Positions 10,922-20,689 of a stretch of DNA of 64,000 nt are shown in pieces. The notes beneath the pieces were generated by a model. That model had not been told where the DNA came from, searched no databases, and saw nothing but the letters and a program-made list of their open reading frames with translations. Positions within the stretch are counted from its first letter, which is position 1. Each line of letters starts with the position of its first letter. Made by a program: the position numbers and the translations under genes. Source of the stretch: Prorocentrum cordatum (taxonomy: Eukaryota > Sar > Dinophyceae > Prorocentrales > Prorocentraceae); assembly GCA_963575745.1 (NCBI GenBank), contig CAUYUJ010018627.1:746100-810099 (forward strand), given 5' to 3'.

Positions 10922-11149
10922 AGTCAGGCGATCGCCGAAAACCGAACCCCCACCACCAGGGCGGGCGGGCGGGAAAACCGAACACCGAGCAGCCGGCACC
11001 AAGAAGACCGCCCCCAGCGGCCCATCGAGGGAGCGCGCCGCCAAGGACCAACGCCGCGGGCACCATGGCCGCGAGCACACGGCCACCGAACCCCCGAAAG
11101 GGAACTGCGGCGCCACCGCCCCACAGGGCAAATACGACGACGACGCCGA

Positions 11150-11157
11150 CGACAGAA

Positions 11158-11237
<80 letters not shown>

Positions 11238-11242
11238 CAACA
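11150..11242. repeat. (GACA)n microsatellite
   Basis: About 20 near-perfect CAGA tetramers lie between the two 81-bp direct repeats. It creates a spurious DRQTDRQT frame. Confidence 0.95.
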
Positions 11243-11409
11243 GCCCAGAGAGACCGACGGACAACCGCGACCTCACCGAAGCCCCAGTCGCGCGAGAAGC
11301 AACACCGCCGACGGAAAGCGCCGCCAGGCACCGCCAGCTCCACCAGGAGCACCCACTTCGGGATAAGGCGAGTGAGCAAATAAGCGGAGGAGTACATAGA
11401 CAACTCCGG

Positions 11410-11466
11410 CCGCTCGTTGTTTTCTCGCGCTGAAAACGCTACGCGTTTTCGCGCGGAGAAAACACT
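11410..11466. repeat. GAAAACGC.TA.CGCGTTTTC palindrome beside the 81-bp repeat
   Basis: CGCGCTGAAAACGCTACGCG and the following CGTTTTCGCGCGGAG form an imperfect hairpin immediately before the proximal 81-bp repeat. A related CGCGAAAACGCG word precedes the distal copy at about 10829. It could be a terminal signal of the retroelement. Confidence 0.5.
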
Positions 11467-11547
11467 ATCGACGACCTGCGCGGGAGCAGTGGGACGCTAC
11501 AGACCCCGCTGCCTGACTGGGAGACTCTGGGACGAGTCCAAATCCCC
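11467..11547 (-). repeat. 81-bp direct repeat, proximal copy
   Basis: Same 81 bases as 10841-10921 with one mismatch (GGGGG versus GGGAG). The near identity contrasts with the decayed coding region and suggests the two copies were made together or recently. Confidence 0.85.
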
Positions 11548-11649
11548 GCTGCGCCCAGAACTCCCAGGCGGAAGCTGACTACGCGTTGCCCGTGAAAGCA
11601 AGAGAGAAGCTTTTTGGAACCACAGCCAGGCCCAATGCACCAAGAAAGT

Positions 11650-13434
11650 TCACTCGCCGTCTGACGAGCTCGAATGCTCGACCAAAAATTCAGCTGCCTG
11701 CAGGGCCCCACGTGCCCAGGCACTGGCGCACGCAAAGGCAGTCAGCCCACGCCACCCTCCACTGTAGAAGAGGGCAGTCGGACCTCCTGCTTTGAGAGCA
11801 TCCGAAGCCCAACCACGCCTGAAAGCATGCGTGCCCCACGCCTGCGGGGACCTCAGATTGCGCGCAGACGCTGCGAGTTTTAAGAAAGCCAGCGATTCGG
11901 AATAAGATATGTGCTGAAACGGTGGCTCTTTGGCCCCGACAACAGGCACTTAGGCGCACACGCCGCGCAAAGATGGCCCCTGCGTTCCACATATGCAGCC
12001 CCTGACCACTTCAACTGGCTCCTTGTAACATTTCCGCCGCAGAAATGTTACGATCACCTGCTTCTTGCCCTTGGCCCCCTTGATTCTTATTGGGGCCAGG
12101 CTCGTACCAATAACCAAGGTTCCACTATAGCGCAAGGTGAAGTGGCGCGACACAACCCACGACCGAGCCACGTCCGGCCTGGATGCCGTCTCGGAAGCCC
12201 ACTTTGCCAGTGCGCGCGTGTCTCCTGGCGAAGCCCTCAACTTCACACGGCGAGTCGCCGGATCCGCGGCCTTCTCAGCGCCCCGAATCAAGCGGGAAGT
12301 GTCCGCCAAAGGCCCTGGTGACCTTTTCAACCAAGCCAACGCTGTTCGAAGGCGAGCCACATACTGCGCGAACGAAGCGCCACTCCGAAAGAGAGACACG
12401 AAGCAATCCAATATGCACTCCTGAGGCGGCCATGGCTCTACGTGCACCGTAGCCGCTGCCTGTCCCCACAAGACCACAGCAGACGCATAACCCAAGGCAC
12501 TTTTTCGCCAGCCTTGAAACTCAATCCAGCATGCCCGCTCCGCGAAGACGGCGGCGGGAACGGGGCTTCGTTGAGCTTCGCGAGCTTCTGCTGTTGGCGC
12601 CTGGCCAGGCATGTCCATGGGCGGCTCTGGCACTTTGTGGAGCACGCGCATGGCGTGTGCCAGTACCAGTGGCGGGGGGGCACAGCCCGATTGCCTAGCA
12701 GCCACTATCAGTCGCACTGCTGCGAGCGCTTGCGCCATTTCTTCGGCTGGCGCCAAGGCTGGTGCAGCTGGACCCGCCAATGAACGCCCACGGCTGTGAG
12801 CCTGGCGGTCCGTCTGCGATTCTTGCACCGCTGGCTGCTGCATCCCCCTATGGGCTCGACCACAGAACAACAGAAAAACCTTGGCGATGGCAACGTCCAG
12901 CTGGCCCAGAGCAGGCCAAACCTCTTGCGCCTCGAAAGCGTCCAACGAGCCAAAATCACTGAAGGAAGTCACGCCGTCGCGCTGCAGACTTGCTGCGATG
13001 CCGTCCGCGTCATGGAGGTCCTGCTTGGCGGCGCCACCGGCCCTCTGAAGCACGCTCGCCAATTCGCCGCGCCAGCGATCCGCAGGATGGCCAGGACGTG
13101 GAAGGGAAGCGATAGGCGGCAGTTCTGGCTCGCCGGCCTCAGGAAGCCCCTCTCGCAAGCGCTGCCATCGCGCCCGTTCTGCGTTGACAAAACTCAGCGC
13201 CATGCGCTGGCCTGCAACCCGCAATTGTCTGAGCCGAAGGCAACGGAAGACAAAGCAGAAGTGCCAGGCAGAAACCGCGCGTGGGAAACTGCGCGCGCCT
13301 GCGCCGCGCACATTTTCCTTCCGCGGGCACCCAGCCATTTCCGCCTTAGCTGTCCCGGGGGAGCGCTGGCCAACGCCACGCCGTCCCCCGGAAAGACAAG
13401 CTGTCCAGGTCAGCGCGGCTCTGCTCTGTTTCAC
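11650..13434 (-). CDS. DIRS-like tyrosine recombinase region with N-terminal linker, frameshifted
   Basis: A continuous frame covers 13434-11950. Its first part overlaps the RNase H end in another frame and has no recognised domain. From about 12420 it reads like an N-terminal core-binding domain (FVSLFRSGASFAQYVARLRT). The catalytic fold then begins (SWVVSRHFTLRYS), with a basic strand pair (FLRRKCYKEPVEVVRGCIC). Near 11950 the frame must shift, and the C-terminal half continues to the stop at 11650 as WGTHAFRRGWASDALKAGG...SGGWRG. The HxxR box (HAFR) is intact and the downstream GGW matches the family. The usual nucleophilic tyrosine after GGWRG is not obvious (LTAFACASAW), so it may be mutated or displaced by a further indel. 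In this class the enzyme inserts the circular DNA copy. Family assignment is firm; activity is doubtful. Confidence 0.75.
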
Positions 13435-14332
13435 TTACGCGAGTAGGCCCATCCGCCAGATTCAACGCGGAAGGGACATAACGAGCGTGCATAAGCACAC
13501 TTGCTGCAGCTAGATCGAACCAAATGGTGCCCAAAACTGCGTTGAGATCGGGCTGCCGGGAACTGCCACGCAAAAGTGCGCTCAATGTGTTGTCGATAAA
13601 CACAATGAGCTCTGGTGACTCGACTCCTTGCTCCAAGAAAAGCCGCACGCCGCACAATGCTGCCACTAATTCCCAGAGGGCCACCTGCGTGCGCCTGGGC
13701 CGAGACCAAGGCCAAGCTCTAGATGGAATCTTCGCTGCTGCCCAGACACGCTTTGACGGAGTTTGAAGCACTACAGCCAAGTTCCCTCCGCCAGTGGCGT
13801 CAGTGTACAGGATGCACCTCTGGAGCGGAGGTTGGCTGAACCGCACGAAAACGGAAGGGTCAGAGCTTAAAAACCGCTCCCACCACTGCAGAGCATTGCG
13901 CACGCGAGCTGCCAGCGCACGTTTCCGTTGGCTGCTCTGCCAGAAGAGCGGTGCCAGAAAAACTCTCGCTCCGCGGCCAAAAACAGCTGTGGCCCCCCAG
14001 CTAAGGCGACCAGCAAGTTTAGCAGCCTCTGCTGGCGCCAACGCGTCACTACGCAAAGCATCACGAATTTGCTGGAGCCACTTATTTTTCTTCTCGCACC
14101 CAATCCAAAACCAAATGCCCTCCAGGCAGGCCTTCGCCTCTACGCCTAACACGGTCATTTGTGTCGCCTCAGCAACTGCTTTGGATTCATCTAGCAGCCA
14201 GCCAAGCAAGTCCACGATCACTGTGCGCGCCAAGCCCCGCCGACCCTCGCGGACCCACCAAAGATCCGGGATCCGCGGCGCTCGCGCACGCGTCTGCGCC
14301 GAACAAATCGTCGACGAAACGCGGATAAGCAA
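13346..14332 (-). CDS. DIRS-like reverse transcriptase thumb and RNase H domain
   Basis: After the RT palm, a thumb or connection region (MTVLGVEAK, KLAGRLSWGATAVFGRGAR) leads into an RNase H fold. Four acidic positions are in order: YTDATGGG, the E of WELVAALCG, FIDNTLSALL and NLADGPTR, preceded by ARYVPSALN. This is the arrangement of RNase H in DIRS and related dinoflagellate elements, where it removes the RNA template during cDNA synthesis. The upstream half overlaps the RT palm in a different frame because of an indel near 14280. The stop is at 13346, and downstream coding continues in the recombinase frame. Confidence 0.8.
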   Translation of the reverse strand: MLIRVSSTICSAQTRARAPRIPDLWWVREGRRGLARTVIVDLLGWLLDESKAVAEATQMTVLGVEAKACLEGIWFWIGCEKKNKWLQQIRDALRSDALAPAEAAKLAGRLSWGATAVFGRGARVFLAPLFWQSSQRKRALAARVRNALQWWERFLSSDPSVFVRFSQPPLQRCILYTDATGGGNLAVVLQTPSKRVWAAAKIPSRAWPWSRPRRTQVALWELVAALCGVRLFLEQGVESPELIVFIDNTLSALLRGSSRQPDLNAVLGTIWFDLAAASVLMHARYVPSALNLADGPTRVSETEQSRADLDSLSFRGTAWRWPALPRDS

Positions 14333-15505
14333 GCAGAAATATACGCCAAAATTGCTTGCACCGCGCTACCGAATCGATGCCACGCAAAGACAGAAGCCGC
14401 CGCGCAAGGACAAGAGAGCAACTGGAATCCCTTGTCCTGCTGCGCAGCACTATTCCACGTGGCAACTGAAAACCGGAGATGGTTCTCCTGCACAGGAAGC
14501 GTCTTGAACGCACTCTTAAAATCATCCTTGCGGAAGAGCAGAGGCGACCCCCCCCCCCCCCCCCCCCCCCCCTGCAGTGTCAACACAAGCCCGGGCCACG
14601 CCAACAAGTGTATCGAGCGTGTCGTGACGCATTTCCTCTGGAATGCAAGTGGCAGAGTTGAGACCATTGCCACTGAAATCGTCGATCAGACGTACTTTCC
14701 TACTCCACTGCCCGGCACGTTCCCGCCAACCTTCGTCGACAGGGAAGCGGACTGCAAGCATAGCATCTACGGCGGAAAGCCTTGCCCAAAAAGCTTTCCT
14801 CTGCGCAACCTCCTCTAAACATTTGTTCTCAAACGCCTCCTCTACTGCGGGGCACAGCGACGTGCGGGCCCACGCCTTGAACGAAGTGTCGGCGTTGATA
14901 GCGCCCACCGAAGATTCCAGCGCACTTACGGCCACTGGTTCGGACACGTGCTGCTTCGGAGGCATTATACCGCAAGGATTCGACCTACCTACGATCGGAA
15001 ATCCGAAAGCTAAGTTATGTACAAGCTCTGTATCTGGCCACGCGATGCTCTCGAGCATCTCCGCGAGAAGCAGTGGATTCTTCCCCGGCCCTACCAACTG
15101 CTGCACGTGCAGCGGTAATCCCTGCAGAATTTGCCCCCAGGGGGCAGCCGGGTCACGTTTCCGCCCCTGCCAGTACTCTAAAGCGTCAGCGCGCCATCTA
15201 TGCAAAGCCCCAGGGCTGAGAGCCGAGGATTTTTGAATTGCATCCTGCAGCAAAGGAGGCAAGCAGCCCTCACGCGCGACGTGCGGCAAAGACTGCGCCC
15301 ATTTAAAATGCGCTGCAGGTGTCATAGCAGACCGTGCGCCCCGATCCTGTAGCAAAGCATGCGCGGCCGAACGGATCTCGACAAGAAAACCCTTTCCACC
15401 ACTACCTGGAAACTCGATTGTTTCCTCTGTACCCTGAGAAGAGCTCTCGTCGGAAACCTCGCTCAGATGTTCCTCCGCGTCTGCCCCGGGAAATCCTTCT
15501 TCCCC
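14187..15505 (-). CDS. DIRS-like reverse transcriptase, in frame after the gag TGA, with three breaks
   Basis: Starting directly after the gag stop, the same frame stays open from 15505 to 14522. It covers an N-terminal region (LVGPGKNPLLLAEMLESIAW), a conserved linker (VEEAFENKCLEEVAQRKAFW) and the fingers motif KVRLIDDFSGNGLNSAT. A run of 25 G at 14572-14548 then forces a frame change into SPLLFRKDDFKSAFKTLPV (motif A, DD) and an altered motif B (CPCAAASVFAWHRFG). A second change near 14340 gives YPRFVDDLFGAD, where FVDD is the catalytic motif C. A third, near 14280, joins the RNase H section. All polymerase carboxylates are present. The fused gag-pol would be made by reading through one TGA if the element were ever intact. 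The neighbouring truncated copy (16890-17583) has the same fingers motif. Confidence 0.8.
14548..14572. repeat. C25 (G25 on coding strand) homopolymer inside the RT gene
   Basis: 25 consecutive C on the plus strand. It encodes a poly-Gly insert in the RT and coincides with a required change of reading frame. It may be a slippage hot spot or a sequencing/assembly length error. Confidence 0.97.
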
Positions 15506-16707
15506 TCACTTGTTCCACAGCTTGTCCTGCCAGGACTTGTTGCCCTGGTTGTTGCCATGGCCGCCCTTGCCTCCCTTGCCGTTGGAGTTGCCGCCGTTGC
15601 CAGAGCGCTTTGGCGACCTGGCCCACTTCCTCTTGGGGGTGCTCGGCGCGGGCCCAGCCCCTTTGTGCGCCTTGCCCTGGCCCTTCGACGCCACCCCGCT
15701 GGAGCTGGAAGTTTCGCCGCCTCCGTAACCAGAGCTGCTGCCACCGTGGGTCCGGGAGCCTCCTCCATGCTGCGCCTGGCCAGTGGTCGTCCGGCCGGTG
15801 GTCTCCTTCATCTTCTGAGATGCTTTATCTTTGGCCTTCCGGGCCATGTCCTCGTCGAGCACGTTGAAGTAGCGCGAAAGGCGGTCCTCGCCCCGCTCGA
15901 GCGAGCGCGCCATCGCATTGCGCTGCAAGATGTCGTACTGATAAGCCGTCCGGACCCCGCCGTGTTCCTCAGCTATGCGGGTCAAATTGAACAGGTAAGC
16001 CAAGAGCTCTGTGGGCGAGCACGCTTTCATCAGCACGCACTTCATCCCCCACTGGAAGACGTGACCCATGAACGTAGCGTAGCTCTGATAATCGAGCTTC
16101 AACTCGTCGGCTCTGGCTTTCTTGTCGTCGAGCACATGCTTGAGCTTCTCCTCGATAGATGAACCGCTAGGTGGCGCGGCCACGACAGGCGTGCGCGACC
16201 ATTCTGGTCGGTGGTGCGTCTGCAGACACTCACCGTCCGCGCTGCCAATCCACTTACGCTGCTTCTCGGCGGCCACTTTGCCAGCGTGCTCGAATTTGGC
16301 CAAGGTTTCTTCTGAAGGGAGCCCATCCGACGGGGAGTGCGCAAGACCAATTTCTTGGATCCGCTTGGCCAAATCGAAGACAAACCCTTCTTTGCAGAGC
16401 TCGCCGCGGCTGCGTGGGACGTCGCTTGGACGAACTGCTGCATAGCATTGGCGAACGCCGAGGCCCCTGCAGCATCCGAATCCGAAGCCATCTTCATCTT
16501 GGACTGAAGCCTACCCTGCGCACGCAGAGTCAGCGACAGCATAGCAGGCGTCAAAACAAATTCGCTCCAACCCTCCGGGCCGGAAGAGGCGAACGGCTTA
16601 TCGTGGAGCACCGCGCCGGACTTGAGGGAGTCGCGGATGAAGTCGTCCGCGTAATCCTCCATCTGGGCGAGGTCGGAGCTGATCTCATCTGCAGAGAACG
16701 AAGCCAT
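15506..16707 (-). CDS. DIRS-like gag (nucleocapsid-type) protein, one frameshift
   Basis: The ATG at 16707 begins MASFSADEISSDLAQMEDYA and runs through an acidic, helical N-terminal part to about 16405. There the frame shifts and continues as ELCKEGFVFDLAKRIQEIG. The middle is helix-rich (LDYQSYATFMGHVFQWGMK, LLAYLFNLTRIAEEHGG, YDILQRNAMARSLERGEDRL). The C-terminus is a Gly/Ser/Lys/Asn-rich basic tail ending NKSWQDKLWNK before TGA at 15508-15506. No CCHC zinc knuckle is present; the basic tail probably binds RNA. Total is about 400 residues. The pol frame follows the TGA in phase, so gag and pol could have been one readthrough product. Assignment rests on position and composition rather than on a recognised gag domain. 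Confidence 0.65.
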
Positions 16708-16889
16708 GACGCAGCAGTACAGGACAGGAGCCTGCAGGTGATCTGCAACGCAGCTGCTGCACAGTAGCACTTGAGTGTGTGATTTGCCTGAGCCAACGCA
16801 GCCACGGCGCTGCATGTTTGCGCGCGCAACAACGTAACTGGCTGCAGCGGATCATGGCCGATACTGCTGTCGCTCGGGGACATAGGCGC

Positions 16890-17583
16890 ACATAACGTTG
16901 CAGCCCCACGAGAGTCCCCACCTGCATGGACGTCGCTGAATTCACCCGTGAAGCCGAGAAATCATCGATCAACCGCACTTTTGGAACTAAAACTCCCGAG
17001 CCGCCATCTGTCCACCCCTCCAGGGCAGGAAAGCGCGCCGAGATGATTGACTCATCCGGCTGTAGCCTAGTCCACCACGCCTTGCTCTTTGCGACTTCCT
17101 GGAGACACTTCGTTCCGAAGGCCTCGCACACTTCTTGCTGGACATGCGCTGGGCGGCTCGCCCTTTCCAGCGCTGCCGCGTTATATTGCGAACAGTGCGC
17201 CAGCAACGATTCTTCACTGTGAGATGTGGCAGTAAATAAAGGGAACGGCCGGCAAAATGCCACCTGGGCAGGGCCCCCAGCAGCGAAAGGCCGAAAGCTA
17301 AGTCGTGAACGAGCCGACTGTCGCCCCAGCCCACAGAGTGCACCATTTCTGCCAAGAGACGCAGATTCTTACTTGGCCCAAGCACGCGCTGACAGTGAGG
17401 AGGCAGAGTGCAAAAATCCTCTCTCCAAGAGGAATCCAGAACGCGTTTGCGTTCGGTCCAATAACGAATCCTCTCAGCACGATGCGCTTGGAGCTCGGAA
17501 TCGCTCAGCGATTCCGCCCCGCGCAGTGCCTCAACTATTATTGCTGGCGCCGCGACGGGCCCTTCGCCGGAAGGAAGGGAAAA
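16890..17583 (-). mobile_element. Truncated DIRS-like element: RT N-terminal region only
   Basis: Related to the RT start of the adjacent element: YWTERKR...LPPHCQRVLGPSKNLRLLAEM here against YWQGRKR...LPLHVQQLVGPGKNPLLLAEM there. Further on it reads KCLQEVAKSKAWWTRL and KVRLIDDFSASRVNSATSMQ. A frameshift near 17260 separates the halves. Similarity stops at TLVG near 16890, exactly where the 5' leader of the other element starts. Either the larger element inserted here or the two were joined by recombination. The partner RT palm, RNase H and recombinase are missing. Confidence 0.75.
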
Positions 17584-18435
17584 AGACAAGCGCAGCATTC
17601 GCCAAACTACATGCTGGCGCCAGGACAGGCGAGACACGCCCGTATTTGTAGTTTTCAGCGCGGAATGTGCCAGCCTGCGCGTGCACCCCGGGGCGGCGCG
17701 CCCAACCCGGGTTTGGAATATCAGCGCGGAATGCGCCGGTCTGCGCGCTTGCGCCTGGGATGGCGCAATCTGAGCGCACATGCGCCAAATTTCGCGTGCG
17801 TGCTGGAGTGCGCGCAACTCGCGCTGGAATCGGCTAATTGCGCCCAGCTCAGCGGTGCGTTTTTCGCCGCAACGGCAGCCCTAGATTCGCAATCTGGGTG
17901 CGAAGCGCATAGTAGTGGCAGAACGCATGCAATCTGGGCGCGAAATTGCAAGCCGAAGCGGCGAAGACACACCCGCTTGCCCATTTGGCGCGGAATGCGC
18001 CAGATTGCGGAGGGAGCGCCCACGAGCGCTTCGCGAGCGCCCCCCAACCTCCTTACCCCTGGCCGGCGGGCGGCCTTCTGGCGCGCAACGTGCACACTGC
18101 GCCTTCCGCGCTGAAGCTGACAACGAACTGCGAGACTGGAGGTGCAGGCGTCTTTCCGCCTGCAAACCTGCACAAGACGCTTTCTGCGCCCAGCCCGCCA
18201 AACTGGAACGCGGGCGGCCTTCCGGCTCGCAATCCTGCGCGCTAACCGCGCACAACCAGCGAGACTGGAAGCGCAGGCGGCTTTCCGCGCGCAAACCTGC
18301 GCCGCGTTCCGCGCCCAGCTCGCCAAGCTGTTCAGACGGCCTTTTCAAGCGCTCCTGCGCCCCTACGCGAAAGCAACGCGGCGCGACCCGCGGCCGGATT
18401 GCAAAAGAGCCGTCCTGTAGAGCACGCAAAAACAA
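17584..18435. repeat. Degenerate GCGCGGAATGCGCC / CTGGAAGCGCAGGCGGC minisatellite
   Basis: From about 17660 to 17900 GCGCGGAATGYGCC words recur. From 18120 to 18330 a ~55-60-bp unit (GCGAGACTGGA.GCGCAGGCG..CTTTCCGC..GCAAACCTGC) occurs about three times with divergence. Long open frames on both strands are repeat artefacts. Confidence 0.65.
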
Positions 18436-18920
18436 CGAGCTGGGCCGATCGTGGGCTCCCAGCGGGGCGCCCCGAATGAGCACGGGCACCTTGCGGGCTG
18501 CGCTGTAGCGCGCAAATGAACAACCAGCGAGCCCCTCGTAGGCTCCCAGATGCGCATTTGACCTTGTCGCGGGCCGCCCTGCAAGGCACGTAACTGCAGA
18601 ACGAGCCCCTAAGGAACCGCAAGTGGGCTCCCAGCGGCCTGCCCCGAATGCACATCTGGGCTCCTCGCGAACTGCCCTGAAACGCACGCGAACGCAACGA
18701 GCATGCAGGCCGCTCGTGGGGCTCCCAGCCGGCCGCCCAGAATGCATATTGGACGCGCGCGGGTCGCCCTGGCACGCACGCAAACGCAGCTCCCAGCGGG
18801 CTGCGGCACCCAGCGGGCCGCCCCGGAATGCGTACTGAGCTCCTCGCGGGCCGCCCAGACACGCACGCAAACGCAACAAGCTCCCAGCGGGCCGCTCGTG
18901 GGCCCCCAGCGGGCCGCCAA
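18436..18920. repeat. ~75-90-bp minisatellite, about six units
   Basis: Each unit contains GGGCTCCCAGCGGGCCGCCC, then GAATGC..., CTCCTCGCGGGCCGCCC and ACGCACGCAAACGCAACGAG with variation. It gives repetitive RGRPLGAHERPAGS-like frames on the minus strand. No gene. Confidence 0.8.
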
Positions 18921-19054
18921 CAAGAATCCTCAGGACGACCACTGGACCGAGCACACCTGCCCTAGGTCGCCCCTCTCTCCGAACCCCAAGCGCTTCTCTG
19001 GCGATCGCCTCCGAGGAGCGCCGCCATGCGGACCTCGCAGCCACGAGCGTCGAG

Positions 19055-19165
19055 TGGACAGACAGACAAACAGACGGACAGACAGACGGACGGACGGACG
19101 GACAGACGGACGGACGGACAGACAGACGACAGGACGGACAGACAAACCGACCGACCGAACGGCCG
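19055..19165. repeat. (GACA/GACG)n microsatellite
   Basis: Interrupted GACA and GACG tetramers on the plus strand. Confidence 0.9.
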
Positions 19166-19289
19166 ACGCCCCCCCACAGCTGGGGCCACAGGGAAATCCC
19201 GCGAAGCCAAGCTCCGCAACTCCCAATGGGGAGCGTTCGCTGCCGCGAGCTTGCTGCCAAGAGGAACAGAGGCCACGATGCCAAGAGGC

Positions 19290-19350
19290 ATGGGGTCCGT
19301 GTGCTCCTCGAATTTCACTGCCCCCCAAATCGCTGCGCGATTTAGGGGCG
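19290..19350. repeat. Hairpin unit CCCCAAATCG / CGATTTAGGGG with conserved flank
   Basis: Opposite-strand homologue of the 5353-5392 unit. The flank GCTCCTCGAATTTCACTGCC also occurs in reverse complement near 10235-10262. A short dispersed repeat with one mismatch in the stem. Confidence 0.6.
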
Positions 19351-19482
19351 ACCAAAAAGGCAGAGGGCGGCGGTGATTCGCCGTGGGCGTCTTCGATAAT
19401 CAACCCAAAAGGTGCCCAAAAAGAGCTTAGGAGCAACACGCAACAACTGCCAGTCCCCCAACACGCAAACACGATGATGATA

Positions 19483-19700
19483 ATAGCGATGGTGGTGGCG
19501 ATGATAAAGATCACGACGGCAAGGCAAATAACGGCACCGATGCCAGATACGCCGATAACGATGATGGTGCCAACTGTCTGTGATGAAACAGGTGGAAGGA
19601 ATTCAACATGCGCGCGTGGTCGACGGGAGCGAGTGACCAGCATGGGATCACTTGACGGGGATCGTGCCCCCCAGCGAGCGCGCAAGGGCGTTCGAATGAT
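19483..19700. repeat. Dispersed repeat, family H, copy 3 (partial)
   Basis: Shares ATGATGATAATAG.GATG..GGTGGCGAT, ACGGCACCGATGCC..ATACGCCGATAACGATGATGGTGCC and the following GTGATGAA.. segment with copy 1. The minus strand again reads hydrophobic (TIIVIGVSGIGAVICLAVVI). Confidence 0.65.
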
Positions 19701-20169
19701 TGGGACATGCGCATACGGGAAGCCCGGGTGGTCGCATTAATTGAACATGTTGATAAAGCGTGGCCCCCACAAGAACTTCCAGGAACGCGCGTGCGCATAG
19801 TTTCTGACAAACCATGGTGCGCAACCATCGTTTCTATCCAGGTGTATAAATATTGAGGAGATCGCTGCGACAATAACAAGTGTTCAGGGATGTTGGCATG
19901 CGCGTGCACTCCGCGCGCGTGGACTTTGTCACATGTTGTTGTGAAGAAAGGGTGATTGAACATGTCAGTATGTTGATAAACGAATGTGCGCGTATAGTAT
20001 GATTTGACAACGGTGAGGGGTGTCGATGAGGGTCCCCCTGGGATGATAGGAATTCATGGTCGAAATGAACGATGGGGCAAAATCGCAGTAAAGTACACTA
20101 TCTCACGGGAGGGCCAGACTTTCGGAGGGGGATAGGTCCTAATTTGTGTTGAGAAAGGTAAATCTGTGC
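19701..20169. other. No gene recognised
   Basis: Moderate-GC DNA with a GCATGCGCGTGCACTCCGCG word like that near 10030. No motif-bearing open frame. Confidence 0.4.
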
Positions 20170-20385
20170 GAGACGGTGACGGGCGGCGACGGCGGCAACG
20201 GAGCCGCCAGACTGACATTCAGACCCAAACGATGAACGGTGACGAGGCGGCGACGGGGCGGCGACGGCGGCAACGGAGCCAGCAGACCAACATTCAGGCC
20301 CAGACGAGGGGCGGCGACAAGACGGCGACCTGGCGGCGACGTCGGCAACTTGTCGCCAGACCGACTTTCGAGACCAGTTCCTTAG
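20170..20385. repeat. ~75-bp tandem repeat, about three units
   Basis: Units contain GGCGGCGACGGCGGCAACGG, CCAGCAGACCAACATTCAGG, CCCA.ACGA. The third unit is truncated (GGCGGCGACGTCGGCAACTT). No gene. Confidence 0.8.
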
Positions 20386-20689
20386 TCCACAGGAAAGAAC
20401 ACGTAAATGGAAACACTGTTCACCTAGCGTCGGGCGTCCTCGCAAAGATAAGACTCCGTGACCGTTACCCTCGTTCCTGGAGGGGCTCGGCAAGAATCTG
20501 CTGTGCGTTGCGCGACAAGCATACACACTATCACACATTCCATTGCCACGTCCGCATCTGCGTGCTACCGCCAAGAAAGCGCCGGCCCGAACCCGAATAG
20601 TTGCGGAATGCACCTATCCGATACTTTCGATCTGCCAGCGGAGGGCACCAACAATAGAACACAGAAACCTTCCCTTCTCTGCAAAGCCC

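Larger units (their letters stand above)
10841..16890 (-). mobile_element. DIRS-like (tyrosine-recombinase) retrotransposon, degenerate
   Basis: Read on the minus strand the order is a ~185-bp leader, gag (16707-15506), reverse transcriptase (15505 to about 14190), RNase H (about 14100-13346), a linker, and a tyrosine recombinase (about 12450-11650). Possible 3' direct repeats of 81 bp lie at 11467-11547 and 10841-10921. There are no LTRs, aspartic protease or DDE integrase, and the recombinase C-terminus carries GTHAFRRGWASD. That combination defines DIRS-type elements, which replicate through a circle and insert by tyrosine recombinase. At least four frameshifts make this copy unlikely to be active unless they are sequence errors. 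The 5' edge is set where similarity to the truncated neighbour stops, so it is approximate. Confidence 0.8.

Noticed and set aside
10424-11242. Protein-coding frames over the CAGA/CTGT tracts
   Set aside because: The DRQT and LSVC repeats are microsatellite translations.
10922-11466. LTR retrotransposon interpretation of the 81-bp repeats
   Set aside because: The repeats do not bracket the coding region, and there is no protease, DDE integrase or primer-binding site.
16405-17300. Intact multi-gene operon of the DIRS-like element
   Set aside because: Frameshifts in gag, RT and recombinase, and a TGA between gag and pol, argue against an intact copy.
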